A DNA stretch of 64,000 nt from Solobacterium sp. (GCA_017543025.1 JAFYGX010000202.1:1-64000), one strand, 5' to 3'; shown: positions 36,041 to 46,123, counted from the stretch's first letter. The notes: generated by a model from the letters alone, not told the origin. Program-made: numbers and translations.

Positions 36041-36295
36041 ATGGCGAGAATGAAGAAACTGTTCAGGACAGCAGACCGCTATCTGGAACACAGTAACTGG
36101 AAACAGTTTTCGGTGATTAAACTCTGCATTCTTTCAGCTGGTGCCATGTGCGGAATGCTGGTAAAAAACGAGCATAGAAAACGGGTTTTTCCGTTTGCGG
36201 CTGCGGTATTTGCGGCAGCGTATATTCCGCTGATGTCAAGGTTTCTGAAGATATACAGAGAAACCGGAGAGGAGGGATTTACTTATGATTCGTAA
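36041..36295 (+). CDS. Small two-helix membrane protein
   Basis: ATG 36041 has an ideal TGGAGGTAAAGGAT ribosome site, so the shorter of three in-frame starts is chosen. The 84-residue product has a charged N-terminus, 'HSNWKQFSVIKLCILSAGAM' near residue 18 and two membrane helices, ending in a short charged tail. Proteins of this look are common in Bacillota and are often mislabelled as phosphate permease; no transport role is proven. It overlaps the lipoprotein gene by 11 bp, so they are co-translated. Confidence 0.75.
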   Translation: MARMKKLFRTADRYLEHSNWKQFSVIKLCILSAGAMCGMLVKNEHRKRVFPFAAAVFAAAYIPLMSRFLKIYRETGEEGFTYDS

Positions 36296-37646
36296 ATTCT
36301 TGTTCGGATTGATTCTGACTCTGATGCTGTGTGCGTGCGGCAGTGCCGGCGGTACAGCGGCGGCACCGGAAGCTGCGGCGGAGGATAAACCGGCGGAGAA
36401 TATGCAGGAAGAACGGAAACCGGAAGAAATAACGGCAGAAGAAAGTCAGAAGTCTGAAATTCATTCCTTTTCCGGCAGCTATGAGGAAACCGTACAGGGA
36501 AAGAAGGAAACATCCGGTACCGTTCTCACTATTTCAGAAGACGGAACTATTCTGACGGTTCAGTCGGAAGACGGGAAAAAAGCTCTCAGTGCTGAGATCA
36601 GATTCAGTGATATTTACGGAATGAACCGCGGCGCTGCAACACAGATGACGGTGCTTCCCATAGAGATCAGCGGGCTTGCCGATCCGGGCGTGATTGAACA
36701 GAAGACAGATTACATGATTCTTTCTGCTTCGATAAATGGTGAAACGTATCTGGCACTGCGGGAGCTTGGAAACGGCACATCGCATCTGAGCATGGAGTTC
36801 TTCGGAATGGAAAACGAAGCTCCTTCGATCTGGTGGATCTTCCGCAGGGACGGAACTGCAGGAAAACCGTCTGCTGCGGTGTGCAGGGATGACACGTTCT
36901 ATGCATTCTGCTGGTACAAGGAGAATGAGGCGGTCTATCTGCAGAAACTGGATTATGAAACCGAGGAATCTGACTGGTATGGAGAAGAGCGGACTGCGCT
37001 GAAACTGAGCAGAGAAGATACGCCTGCTGGCGGAGAAGCGGTTCGCTACCCGGTGGATGAACAGATTCAATGGCGTATTTTTCAGGATTCGGAGTCTGTC
37101 TCTGCAGACCGGCATGTACCGGAACTGGTCCGTGTGACAACAGACGAAACCGGTACGGTTGTGAAGCTGTTCTATATGGATTATCTCGGATACGGATATT
37201 TTGAGGCAACCGAACCTTCCATGATCAATTACCCCCAGCTGCTCGGACATGATCCCGAACATCCGGTACGGGTCTATCATCCGGGGGAATATATGACGCA
37301 TGAAGATGATCTTCTGAATGTGAACATCGGAGAAGAAGACGGTGCGGAAATGATTTTCTTTGCGACTCAGAGAGTTCAGGATTTCCGTATTCTGAATCTG
37401 ACGTTTCAGTCAATGGAGAAGGATGAACCGGTATATGCGATTGAAGAGGCATATTACCTCGAACGCTTCCTTCCCCAGCATCCGATTGATGTGAAACTGA
37501 GGATGATCGGCAGTATTCCCAATCATGGCATCAGCTATACCGCAGATGGAAAAGAACTGTATTTTACGGTTTCCGTCAGCGGGAAGGACGGGGAACTGGA
37601 GCTGACACCATTTGTGCCGGAAACAAAGGAAACAGAAAAAGGATGA
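36285..37646 (+). CDS. Lipoprotein of unknown function
   Basis: The 453-residue protein has a lipobox (LMLCAC, residues 12-18), an Ala/Glu-rich linker (20-60) and an extracytoplasmic beta-rich domain of about 380 residues with no recognised catalytic motif. ATG follows GGAGAGGAGGGATTTACTT. It overlaps the two-helix membrane protein gene. A rather acidic, Trp/Tyr-rich domain suggests ligand binding. Function not recognised. Confidence 0.75.
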   Translation: MIRKFLFGLILTLMLCACGSAGGTAAAPEAAAEDKPAENMQEERKPEEITAEESQKSEIHSFSGSYEETVQGKKETSGTVLTISEDGTILTVQSEDGKKALSAEIRFSDIYGMNRGAATQMTVLPIEISGLADPGVIEQKTDYMILSASINGETYLALRELGNGTSHLSMEFFGMENEAPSIWWIFRRDGTAGKPSAAVCRDDTFYAFCWYKENEAVYLQKLDYETEESDWYGEERTALKLSREDTPAGGEAVRYPVDEQIQWRIFQDSESVSADRHVPELVRVTTDETGTVVKLFYMDYLGYGYFEATEPSMINYPQLLGHDPEHPVRVYHPGEYMTHEDDLLNVNIGEEDGAEMIFFATQRVQDFRILNLTFQSMEKDEPVYAIEEAYYLERFLPQHPIDVKLRMIGSIPNHGISYTADGKELYFTVSVSGKDGELELTPFVPETKETEKG

Positions 37647-37680
37647 ACGGTTCATCCGAAATGATTGCGACAGAGCGGAA

Positions 37681-37724
37681 AGAGCTTTGCGGGGCAGTTC
37701 ATGCCTGCGCAAAGTTCTTTTTCT
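37681..37724 (+). terminator. Terminator after the lipoprotein gene
   Basis: AGAGCTTTGCG / CGCAAAGTTCT stem (one G-T) with a 16-nt loop, then TTTTCT. Confidence 0.7.
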
Positions 37725-37865
37725 GATGATGCGCAGAGTTTTTTCGATTGTCCTGTCCTGCAGATGAAGCTGTTTTTTGCATACAGCAGAAAAAGAAAAT
37801 GTGCGTTAGTAAGACGGTCAGAACTCTCTCTGTTATAATTTCTTCAGTTTTTGGAGATTTCAGGA

Positions 37866-39557
37866 ATGAAGGAACGTACATACAGCGTAACCCGCACAGC
37901 GGTTACAGTTATTATCGGCGAAGCAATTCTGCTTATTGCGGCGATTCTTGTGGTAGTTTATTTTGTTTTTCGCAGCAGTATTACAGACGTATATGAGGAA
38001 ATGGACCGCTCGATTACCGGTGCGGCATGCAGTGTGGCGGATGAAGCTGCGATGCAGAGTATTGCGCTGCAGGCAAAGGCGGTATATGACGGGATCGAAC
38101 AGCCGGAGCAGCTGTACCGCGAACATCCGGAACAGTATTACGCGGCATTCGCTTCGATACAGGAATCGGACACATATAAGGAAATGTGGCAGAGGATTGA
38201 ACGGATGCGGCAGTCAACTGCTTCAACATGCATTTCCTATGTGATTCTGATTCCGGAGAAAAACTACGGACTGTCCCTGATGGATATGAGCGCTAAGAAC
38301 GTCCTGCCATGCGGAGATTTTTTTGAGTATAATACCGCGGATCTGGAACATGAACCGGGAAGGAAGTTCAGCGCATTTGTGAGTAAATCGCCGACCTACG
38401 GACTTGTCAGGACAGACGGAATTCCTTATTATACCGACCCGGAACAAGGGGTCTATGCATATCTGGTCGCGGATATTCCGCTTCACAATGTACAGATGCA
38501 CTCCCTTGCATTTCTGCTGAACGCATCGCTGATCTCTGCGGTTCTGACGATTCTGATCTGCATCGTACTTGCGTACAGACTCCGCAATGCGCTTGTACAG
38601 CCGATCCAGGTACTTTCGTATAAGGCGAAGCGATTTGCCGGCGAACATACAGAGAACGCAAAGGAAACAGATATTTTCAGCGGTAAAGAAGGCGGCAGGA
38701 TTACAGAATTGCGGGAGCTTTCAGAATCTCTGAATCTAATGGAAGACGAGATGAACGACTATATCGGGAATCTTTCAAAACTGATGACCGAAAAAGCGAG
38801 AATCAGCACGGAACTGGAGCTTGCGGAAAGCATTCAGGGGAATATGCTGCCGAATATTTTCCCGGCATTCCCGGACCGTACGGAATTTGAAGTCTACGGA
38901 CTGATGAATCCGGCCAGAGAAATCGGCGGTGATTTCTATGACTTCTTCCTGATCGATGAAGATCATCTTGCGATGGTGATCGCAGATGTATCCGGCAAGG
39001 GGATTCCTGCTGCGCTCTTCATGATGATGTCAAAGATTCTGATCAAGAATCAGCTTCTGATGGGGTATTCTCCGAAGGAAACCATTGAGCGGGTGAACAA
39101 TACGATCTGTCAGAGCAATGAAAATGATATGTTTGTGACAGTCTGGCTCGGTATTCTGACGATCTCAACCGGTGAGATCAAAGCTGTCAACGCCGGTCAT
39201 GAGTATCCGATCCTTTGCCGTGCCGGAGGGAAGTTCCGGGTGCTGAGAGATACGCATGGTTTTGTGGTTGGCTCAATTGCCGATCTGAAATACAAGGAGT
39301 ATGAAATTCAGCTGAAAACCGGCGATATGCTGTTTCTGTATACAGACGGTTTGCCGGAAGCCACAAATCCGAATGGAGAGCTGTTCGGGATTGAACGTAT
39401 TCTTGCAGTTCTGAACGAGGACCCGAATGCGGATCTGGAAGAGATGTTTGTATCGATGGGAATTGCTGCAGCGGAATTCGGAGAGGATGCGCCGCAGTTC
39501 GATGATCTGACGATGCTGGCGCTCAGGGCGAAGGATATGCCGAAAAGATCAGAATAA
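37866..39557 (+). CDS. Membrane SpoIIE/RsbU-type PP2C serine phosphatase
   Basis: ATG 37866 follows GGAGATTTCAGGA; TATAAT stands at about 37834. The 563-residue protein has two membrane helices (about 12-38 and 220-243), a 180-residue extracytoplasmic sensor, a HAMP-like linker and a C-terminal PP2C domain. Phosphatase motifs: EIGGDFYDFF, ADVSGKGIPAALFMM, NAGHEYP and FDDLTMLAL with the metal-binding Asp residues. Such enzymes dephosphorylate STAS anti-anti-sigma proteins. A STAS-HAD protein lies at 52.5 kb; a link is only an inference. No anti-sigma kinase was recognised here. Confidence 0.92.
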   Translation: MKERTYSVTRTAVTVIIGEAILLIAAILVVVYFVFRSSITDVYEEMDRSITGAACSVADEAAMQSIALQAKAVYDGIEQPEQLYREHPEQYYAAFASIQESDTYKEMWQRIERMRQSTASTCISYVILIPEKNYGLSLMDMSAKNVLPCGDFFEYNTADLEHEPGRKFSAFVSKSPTYGLVRTDGIPYYTDPEQGVYAYLVADIPLHNVQMHSLAFLLNASLISAVLTILICIVLAYRLRNALVQPIQVLSYKAKRFAGEHTENAKETDIFSGKEGGRITELRELSESLNLMEDEMNDYIGNLSKLMTEKARISTELELAESIQGNMLPNIFPAFPDRTEFEVYGLMNPAREIGGDFYDFFLIDEDHLAMVIADVSGKGIPAALFMMMSKILIKNQLLMGYSPKETIERVNNTICQSNENDMFVTVWLGILTISTGEIKAVNAGHEYPILCRAGGKFRVLRDTHGFVVGSIADLKYKEYEIQLKTGDMLFLYTDGLPEATNPNGELFGIERILAVLNEDPNADLEEMFVSMGIAAAEFGEDAPQFDDLTMLALRAKDMPKRSE

Positions 39558-39628
39558 TTGGTGCATCCGGGTCTGAATGATTCTTCGGTGTGTATTACAA
39601 TAGAAAAAGGGGAAGGAAAAGGAATCAG

Positions 39629-40141
39629 ATGGAATTCAAAGATGTGATCAGAAACCGGTATTCCTGCAAGAAGTTCAGTGACAGGCAGGTAGAACCGGAA
39701 AAACTGCATGCGATTCTTGAGGCAGGCAGACTTGCGCCGACAGCGAAAAACCTTCAGGAACAGCATGTATATGTGATTCAGAGTCCGCAGATGCTGGCAA
39801 AGGTTGATGCGGAAACACCGTGCCGTTATGGCGCGCCGACCGTTCTTGCGGTAACGTTTGATAAGAATAATGTATTTACTTATCCGGGCGGCAGACGGAA
39901 TTCCGGAGCAGAAGATGCGACAATTGTTGCTACGCATATGATTCTTGCGGCGGAGAATGAAGGCGTGCAGAGCTGCTGGGTCAATTATCTGGATCCAGAT
40001 AAGCTGGCAGGTGCACTGGGACTTCCGGAGAATGAAGAAGTGCTGATGGTTATGGATCTTGGCTATGCGGCAGAGGGAGCCGAACCGCTTGCGAATCACA
40101 GTGCGAGAAAGCCTCTGGAAGATACGGTTTCCTATCTTTAA
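39629..40141 (+). CDS. Nitroreductase-family FMN oxidoreductase
   Basis: The 170-residue protein starts RNRYSCKKF, the FMN-phosphate binding motif of the family, then APTAKNLQEQ and the central helix 'ATIVATHMILAAENEGVQSCWV', and ends with a family-typical ARKPLED segment. It is a cytosolic homodimeric FMN enzyme reducing nitro compounds, quinones or flavins. ATG follows GGAAGGAAAAGGAATCAG. It leads, with 35 bp, the zinc-ribbon gene. Confidence 0.92.
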   Translation: MEFKDVIRNRYSCKKFSDRQVEPEKLHAILEAGRLAPTAKNLQEQHVYVIQSPQMLAKVDAETPCRYGAPTVLAVTFDKNNVFTYPGGRRNSGAEDATIVATHMILAAENEGVQSCWVNYLDPDKLAGALGLPENEEVLMVMDLGYAAEGAEPLANHSARKPLEDTVSYL

Positions 40142-40176
40142 ATCAATAAGCTGTCCCTCAGGAAGGAGGATGTGAT

Positions 40177-40368
40177 ATGCCGAGAGAAACAGATAACAAC
40201 TCCAACAAACACGGTAGCTGGATTCATAAACGCGTACAGAATGCGGAATCGGTAACCGGTTATTTCATTCTTCCTGAATGCAAATGCAGTCTCTGCGGCT
40301 ATTCTTCTACATTTGAGAAGGAACGCTGCCCGCACTGCAAAGCAATTATGGATGAAAAAAGCCAGTAA
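40177..40368 (+). CDS. Small zinc-ribbon protein
   Basis: A 63-residue product starting at ATG 40177 after AGGAAGGAGGATGTGAT. CSLCGYS (about residues 37-43) and CPHC (about 51-54) make a four-Cys rubredoxin/zinc-ribbon site. It probably binds Zn2+ (or Fe) and is co-transcribed with the nitroreductase; redox partner role is possible but unproven. Confidence 0.8.
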   Translation: MPRETDNNSNKHGSWIHKRVQNAESVTGYFILPECKCSLCGYSSTFEKERCPHCKAIMDEKSQ

Positions 40369-40393
40369 GAAAATAACGGAGCTTAAAAATAAG

Positions 40394-40423
40394 AACTGCA
40401 GAACCAAACGCTGCAGTTTTTTC
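40394..40423 (+). terminator. Terminator of the nitroreductase unit
   Basis: AACTGCAG / CTGCAGTT, 8 bp, 9-nt loop, then TTTT. Confidence 0.85.
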
Positions 40424-40660
40424 TTGCTGGATACATAAGTAAGAAGTCACGGGGAGAATACAGAACGGATGAACTGACAGAGAGCTGTGAACAGCAGAAT
40501 TGTACTCAGCGGCATGTTCTGCCGGCATAATCCGCATATGGAAGAAAACTGTGCATGGTACACCGCCCTGTCATATAGCCTTTGCGGAAATGCCGGCGCT
40601 CTGCATAGACTGCAGATCTGTGGCTGAGCGGTGCAGGCGGATAAATGAAACCGGTTTTGT

Positions 40661-41320
40661 TTACAGAAGTTCAAGTATCTTCCCGAACGCTCCCGGTTCA
40701 TCAAAGCCGGTAAGATACAGATCACAGACTGCTTTCAGCTCTTCCTGCTGCTGCTCGCTGGCATCGCGGATACCGATTACGGTAAAGCCTGCTTCTCTGG
40801 CGGTCTTTGCGGCATGAAAGGCGTCTTCTGCGACAGCTGTACGCTGTCTGTCTGTGCCAAGTGCAGCTCTGGCTTCTTCATAGATCTTTGACTCGGTCTT
40901 CGAGCTGCCGGTTTCGGTACATGTGAAAATGGCGGAGAAATACCGGTCCAGTCCGGTTCGCTTCAATGCGGCTTCAATCATGGGCCGATCGGTGGCGGTC
41001 GCAATGCACATCCGGACATCATGATGGGAAAGCGTTTCGAGAAGCTGTGGAACACATGGTTTCGGAAGTATCTGATACCGGTACATATCCATGATCATCT
41101 GTGCGGTTTCCTGCATGATCTGCGGAACATCTTTGGGCAGGTCATACTGATGAATAAAGTATTCTGCTGCCTGGGGAAGCGTCAATGTTTTTACCGTTTC
41201 AAAAATATCATCTGCCGGCTCGATTCCCTGTCTGCGAAGGTAATCGAAGGGCAGCCGGTACCAGAACGGCATCGAGTCAAACAGGGTGCCGTCAAAATCA
41301 AAAATCATGCCTTTTATCAT
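40661..41320 (-). CDS. HAD-superfamily phosphatase (beta-phosphoglucomutase-like)
   Basis: The 219-residue protein has FDFDGTLFDS (nucleophile and acid Asp), ATATDRPM with the motif II Thr, a Lys at SKTESKIYEEA (motif III) and VAEDAFHAAK (motif IV acids), with a helical cap between motifs I and II. This is a subfamily I HAD phosphatase, acting on sugar phosphates or phosphoglycolate. ATG follows GAAGGAGAAATCGA. Monocistronic. Confidence 0.92.
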   Translation of the reverse strand: MIKGMIFDFDGTLFDSMPFWYRLPFDYLRRQGIEPADDIFETVKTLTLPQAAEYFIHQYDLPKDVPQIMQETAQMIMDMYRYQILPKPCVPQLLETLSHHDVRMCIATATDRPMIEAALKRTGLDRYFSAIFTCTETGSSKTESKIYEEARAALGTDRQRTAVAEDAFHAAKTAREAGFTVIGIRDASEQQQEELKAVCDLYLTGFDEPGAFGKILELL

Positions 41321-41395
41321 TCGATTTCTCCTTCTCTGGTCAAAGAGATCTGTATGCCTCTGATTGTCATACGGGGAAGAACACTGGTCAAGACG

Positions 41396-41424
41396 AAAAA
41401 ATACAGCACCATTGCAGTGCTGTA
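41396..41424 (-). terminator. Terminator of the CPBP protease gene
   Basis: TACAGCAC / GTGCTGTA 8-bp stem, 7-nt loop, followed on the minus strand by TTTTTT. Confidence 0.85.
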
Positions 41425-41441
41425 TCCTGTTCTGATAGTGA

Positions 41442-42356
41442 TTAATCCGCAGTCTGCCGGTCCAGCCAGGGGTTATAGGAAGTGCGCTTGTTCTTTTCGC
41501 CCCACCAGACGATGGCGATGATGCCGATTACATGTATGAGTGTGGTAATAATAGTCCCCTCAATACCGAAGGAGTTGCTGTAGAAGAGACTGTCGCGGGC
41601 GTTGGCGGCGTCCAGTCTGAAAATGGAATAGGCAGTTACGATACCGCTGTTGGGCAGCCCGAAGATAATGTTCTGCGTGAAGTTCCATGCGGTATGTATG
41701 CCCATGCAGATCCAGATACTGTCGAGATACCGGACGCAGGTGCCGTAGAAGACGCCGACCACGAAGATGTTGAATAACGCCAGTTTCGTTGTCCCCGGAT
41801 TTGCAAGATGCAGAGACATGAATACAAAGGAATTAAGCAGAATCGCAAACCAGTGCCCCCGGTAGCCGCGGCGGATACGCTGATACAGGAAGCCTCGGTC
41901 GATCAGCTCTTCGGCAGAAGACTGAATGAATATCGTGATCAGAAAGAGCAGAAGATATCCGATGTGAAACGAATCAAAGCTCAGGTAGATATCTTTATGA
42001 AGCCAGGCACAGAGAATACCGAATCCGTTCATCAGAAAGCCGAGCAGCAGTCCGATGCCGAGCATTGCCGGCGTATTGTTTTCGGGGCCGCTGGTCAGAG
42101 CCTTCAGAATCGGCGTGTTGGTTTTGGTGAAGCGAAGGTAAAGAAACAGCACGATCCAGATTCCGATGAAACTGAAATACAGCATCAGATGGTCTGTGAT
42201 GGGCGTTATTCCGATCACAGACTGCAGGCCGCGGCCAATCCTATATCCAAGCATCTGACCCAACAGGACGATTACTAAGGAAAGCAGCGAGGGAATCAGG
42301 AAAAAATCATTCCATTTGAAGTTTTCGTTATGGATTCTGTTCAGTAATTCTTTCAT
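41442..42356 (-). CDS. CPBP-family intramembrane glutamic endopeptidase
   Basis: The 304-residue multi-pass protein (about eight helices) has the family motifs SAEELIDRGFL (EExxxR), FMSLHLAN (FxxxH) and GIHTAWNFTQN (HxxxN-like). CPBP proteins cleave membrane substrates or proteolytic leftovers; some mature bacteriocin or prenyl-protein substrates. It follows the GH3 gene by 19 bp and is likely co-transcribed; ATG has GGAGGAAATGAT upstream. Confidence 0.9.
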   Translation of the reverse strand: MKELLNRIHNENFKWNDFFLIPSLLSLVIVLLGQMLGYRIGRGLQSVIGITPITDHLMLYFSFIGIWIVLFLYLRFTKTNTPILKALTSGPENNTPAMLGIGLLLGFLMNGFGILCAWLHKDIYLSFDSFHIGYLLLFLITIFIQSSAEELIDRGFLYQRIRRGYRGHWFAILLNSFVFMSLHLANPGTTKLALFNIFVVGVFYGTCVRYLDSIWICMGIHTAWNFTQNIIFGLPNSGIVTAYSIFRLDAANARDSLFYSNSFGIEGTIITTLIHVIGIIAIVWWGEKNKRTSYNPWLDRQTAD

Positions 42357-42375
42357 ATCATTTCCTCCAATTTAT

Positions 42376-44396
42376 TTACTCTGCACGCGGCCAGAGAACC
42401 GTGTCAGAAATATGTCCGGTTTCATCCGGCGCATTGATGTTTACAGGGAGTCTGCCTGCAGGGGTCCCCATTCCGAAGCAGGAACAGATACCGGCAACGA
42501 GATTCGGACAGTAGGAACTTCCTTTTCCGGTCTCCGGCGGGAGCTCCTTCATACTGCTCGAGCAGTATGTCAGAACGATTGCGTCCGCATCCGGAAACCT
42601 TGCGGCATCATAAGGCAGCAGTCCGGAGAGGAAGATCGTCTTCTTTCCGGCCTCGTGGCGATTTTTTATGATCTGAGTGAAAACCGGAACGGAAAGACCG
42701 TTGCCGCTTTCCGGATCAAGGCAGATCGAATCCCAGGAACGATACAGCAGGATGACATGATCTGCTTCCTGTGCCGCTTTGATGACTTCTTCTCCGTTTT
42801 CCTGATCCTTGACGGTATGCAGGATTGATGTCACTTCCGCTCCTTCCGGAAGCAGGCTGTTTTTTTCGAGAATCTGCTTTGCGGCTTCGCCTATGGCAGC
42901 CCGTGACGCACAGGTATCCGCCAGTACAATCAGTGTTTTTTCACCTTCTCTGACACTGAGCGGGAACGCATCATCATTTTTCAGAACCGTCAGTGCCTGT
43001 TCCGCGATGTTCCATACGGTCTTGCGATGTTCCTGACTGCCGATTCCTTCTTCTGCCTTCCTGATCTTCTCTTCGGATGCAGCGAAGTCGTTCTGCTTCA
43101 GCAGACCGTACTTTTCCTTCAGCGTCAGAATGCGGCGCACTGCTTCATCAAGCCGCTCTGTGCTGATCTCGCCGTTCTTTATGAGTTCTTCAATCAGATC
43201 CGGCGTCTGGTAAACGAGCATGTAGGAATCAGGATCCTTGACCGGGGGAATAATCACCATATCTGCCCCGGCATTGATCGTATAGCGAAGCACATCTTTG
43301 TATTCGAAGTTCTTTGAGATTGCCTCCATGTCCAGGGCGTCACTGACGACAACACCTTCAAATTTCATATCATTCCGCAGAAGACCGGTCAGAATGTCAT
43401 CGCTCATTGTTGCCGGAAGATATACTTCTTCACCTGTACTGATGGAAACATAGGTTTCCTTTTCAATTTCCGGATACTGGATGTGCGCCGTCATGATCAT
43501 ATCTGCACCATCATCGATCGCGGCCTGAAACGGAATCAGTTCAAATGCTTTCAGTTCTTCCAGTGTGCTGTCGATTTTCGGGAATCCGCTGTGACTGTCG
43601 GTATCTGTATTGCCATGCCCGGGGAAGTGCTTCAGAGAAGTAAGTGTACCGGTGTCATGAAGTCCTTTCTGGAATGCAAGGCCGAATTCCGAAACGATTG
43701 ACACGGAATCAGAGAAGGAACGAATGCCGATAACCGGATTGTTGTTAATATCCATGACCGGAGCGAAATCAACATTGATTCCGAGAAGACCGAGTTCTTC
43801 TCCGAAAATTCTGCCCATCGTTTCCGCATATTCTGCGTTCCCTGCAGCAGCCAGTGCCATATTGGATACACCGGTGGTTCCGAAGGTGACACGGGAGACA
43901 TTGCCGCCTTCCTGGTCGGCTGCGATAAACATCGGCAGCCCGCCGGCAGCGGCGTTTGTCTGCTGAATATCCGCGATCAGCCGGACAACCTGTTCTGCAG
44001 AATCGAAATTTTCTCCATACAGCAGAAGACCGCCGTAATGTGAATCTGCAATCTCATCGCGGATGATATCGTTCAGTTCTGTAAGGGGAGCTCCTTCCTT
44101 ATCCTTTGTGACTTAGCTTTCTTCCTTCTTTTCGGTGTCTTCTATTTCATGCCAGACACGGAATGCAGGAAACAGAATCTGGCCGATCTTATCCTGCAGA
44201 GTCATTTCTCTGAGCATTGCCTCAACCGACTCACTGCTCTTCGGCGAAGCGGTTTCCGTAATTGCGGATGGTTCTGCGGAAGGTGAAGGTGTTTCTGCAG
44301 CGGGGGGGGAGAAGCAGAAGGGCTTTTCTGCCCGCATGCAAGTGTCAATGCACTGACCGAAATCAGAAGCAGTGCATGCTTACATCTGAATTTCAT
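42376..44396 (-). pseudogene. GH3 beta-N-acetylhexosaminidase (NagZ-like) lipoprotein gene, broken twice
   Basis: The first codons from ATG 44396 give a lipoprotein signal (lipobox LACG); the frame is then shifted at a run of eight C (near 44312-44319), beyond which another frame reads on. That frame carries 'EAMLREMTLQDKIGQILFPAFRV', then TAA at 44113-44115, after which 578 codons stay open with GH3 features: KHFPGHGNTDTDSHSGFP (NagZ), VVSDALDM (nucleophile Asp) and a C-terminal GH3 domain. Nine or six C would restore the frame, but the TAA remains. The enzyme would remove GlcNAc from muropeptides outside the membrane. CPBP gene follows. Confidence 0.83.
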
Positions 44397-44682
44397 GATT
44401 TTCGTTGACCTCCAGTATCTGAGTTATGCTGTAAGAAAACAGAGAACCCGTTACTTATGATACACGTTTCAAAACCCGAATTAGGAATGGTTTCCCTTTT
44501 TTCATCCCGGAAGGCAGAAGAAATACGGCCGCAAAGGGAACGTACTCGGCTGGATAAATCCGGCGCGATTCCGCGTCGGAAGCGAAATGTCCGGCCCGTT
44601 TCCGGCTATAGGATGCCGCAGGAAAGTACCCCGGGCTTTATTTTGTTCGGCGGGAGAATAAAAATCTTTTATAATCCCTAAT
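44397..44682. other. Divergent intergenic region
   Basis: Lies between the broken GH3 gene and the glycosidase gene; no coding frame is supported. A TCCGGCGCG/CGCGTCGGA hairpin (one G-T) lies near 44560-44585. Ends with TATAAT at 44670-44675. Confidence 0.4.
44670..44675 (+). promoter_or_regulatory. -10 box seven bases before the start codon
   Basis: Perfect TATAAT; ATG 44683 begins eight bases after it ends, and no ribosome site is seen between. The expected transcription start would fall at the ATG. A -35 such as TTCGGC (18-bp spacer) is weak. Confidence 0.6.
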
Positions 44683-46038
44683 ATGAATTGTCTGAAACAG
44701 TATCAGAAACGATTTGCTGCGATCCTGATTTCAATCCTGCTGCCCGTGCCGGCATGCGGCAGTTTTTCCGTGCAGGCGGAAGAAGTTGTGAATTCGTGGG
44801 ATGAGACAAAGCGGGTTCATTTTCTGCGCCGTCAGATTCCTACGGCAATCAATGTCTATACAGACGGAACCGAATCGAATGTATTTCATGAACAGGGATT
44901 GATTGATGAGGTTCAGTACGACATCCTCCGTGTGAAACCGAGCGAGCACACCTTTCTTCAGGTAGACTATTCAGAAGTTCCGGTATACCTCAATGAACTG
45001 AAGGACTACGGTACCATCGCCGCCGGTTATCAGTACGCAGGAGGCATCAATGGCGGTTATTTTTCCAATACGGAATTTGAGTACGGCAGGCCTGTCGGTG
45101 CGGTGCGCCGGCATAATGCCTGGACGACCTGGTATGGAACAGAGAATACGCCTGCATACGGCAGCGGTTATGCCACTGCTTATTTTACCGGCGACAATAT
45201 GTGGATCCGTTACCATGGCTGGGCATGGAATGACTGGCAGGGAGACGACTCCTGGACCTGGTGGAACGGGTATACGATCAATGCGGAAAACGGGATATCC
45301 GGTTCCTATACCTATTTCGCAAACGGGGAGGAAACCGACATTACCGGCGGAGCTGCCAGCCGGATTGACTATCGCGCTTACGGCAGAGCTGTTACGATCT
45401 TTGCCCAGAACCGGGCAAAAGAATATCTGCTCATCACGATCTACGGAACGCTGCCCGAGCAGCGGATCAGAGACGTACTGCGTGAGCTGGATCTGCTGAA
45501 TGCGATCCGCATGGACGGCGGAGGGTCGGCACAGATGGTATATGAAACAGACCTGGTCCAGGAAACAAAACCGCAGCTTGCGTGGAGTGAGGTGCCTGAG
45601 GATGTTGCGCCGCATACGGAAGAAACGCTCGGACGGCTGAGAATCATCCCATACCACATGGATATCTATTCAAAACCGCAGTACGGGTCACAGACACGGG
45701 GTGACGCCACACATGGAGAGCGGTATCAGGTTTACGAAGTAATACCGGAAGATGATCACGTCTGGTACCGGATTGGTACGGGTCGCTGGCTTGCCGGAAA
45801 TGCAGAGACGGTAATCTATAAGGAAGAACCGAAGAAACCATCACTGAAAACAATGGTCCGGCTTCCGGTCTATTACTCCCCGGATCTGCCCTCTGTCATT
45901 CTGCGAAGGACAGAGGCCGGAGAAGTGATTACGCCGGCTGCTGTGATATACCGGAAGGAAGTACTCTGGCTGAAACTGTCTGAACATGAATGGATACCGG
46001 TTTCGCCTGAACTGTATTCTGCGGCAGAGAGGAACTGA
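44683..46038 (+). CDS. Secreted phosphodiester glycosidase (NAGPA-like) with SH3-like tail
   Basis: A signal peptide (about 1-32) precedes a 270-residue NAGPA-type domain with GGINGGYFS (around 120) and AIRMDGGGSAQMVY (around 285), the typical signature of the phosphodiester glycosidase family. Residues about 320-450 look like two SH3-like or wall-binding repeats ('YQVYEVIPEDDHVWYRIGTGRWLAG'). It likely acts at the wall on sugar-phosphate-linked glycopolymers. No ribosome site is seen, and a TATAAT stands just upstream, hence a possible leaderless transcript. Terminator overlaps the gene end. Confidence 0.88.
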   Translation: MNCLKQYQKRFAAILISILLPVPACGSFSVQAEEVVNSWDETKRVHFLRRQIPTAINVYTDGTESNVFHEQGLIDEVQYDILRVKPSEHTFLQVDYSEVPVYLNELKDYGTIAAGYQYAGGINGGYFSNTEFEYGRPVGAVRRHNAWTTWYGTENTPAYGSGYATAYFTGDNMWIRYHGWAWNDWQGDDSWTWWNGYTINAENGISGSYTYFANGEETDITGGAASRIDYRAYGRAVTIFAQNRAKEYLLITIYGTLPEQRIRDVLRELDLLNAIRMDGGGSAQMVYETDLVQETKPQLAWSEVPEDVAPHTEETLGRLRIIPYHMDIYSKPQYGSQTRGDATHGERYQVYEVIPEDDHVWYRIGTGRWLAGNAETVIYKEEPKKPSLKTMVRLPVYYSPDLPSVILRRTEAGEVITPAAVIYRKEVLWLKLSEHEWIPVSPELYSAAERN

Positions 46039-46053
46039 ACTCTCTGCTTTTCT
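46024..46053 (+). terminator. Terminator overlapping the end of the phosphodiester glycosidase gene
   Basis: GCAGAGA / TCTCTGC, 7 bp, with the stop codon in the loop, then TTTT. Confidence 0.7.
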
Positions 46054-46073
46054 GTCTGCAGTGCTGATCAGCA

Positions 46074-46101
46074 GAAAAAAGAAACACCGGGCGGGTGTTT
46101 C
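46074..46101 (-). terminator. Terminator of the GTPase gene
   Basis: GAAACACC / GGTGTTTC 8-bp stem, 5-nt loop, followed on the minus strand by TTTTTT. Confidence 0.85.
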
Positions 46102-46123
46102 TGGGGTGCTGTCGGACAGTTAT

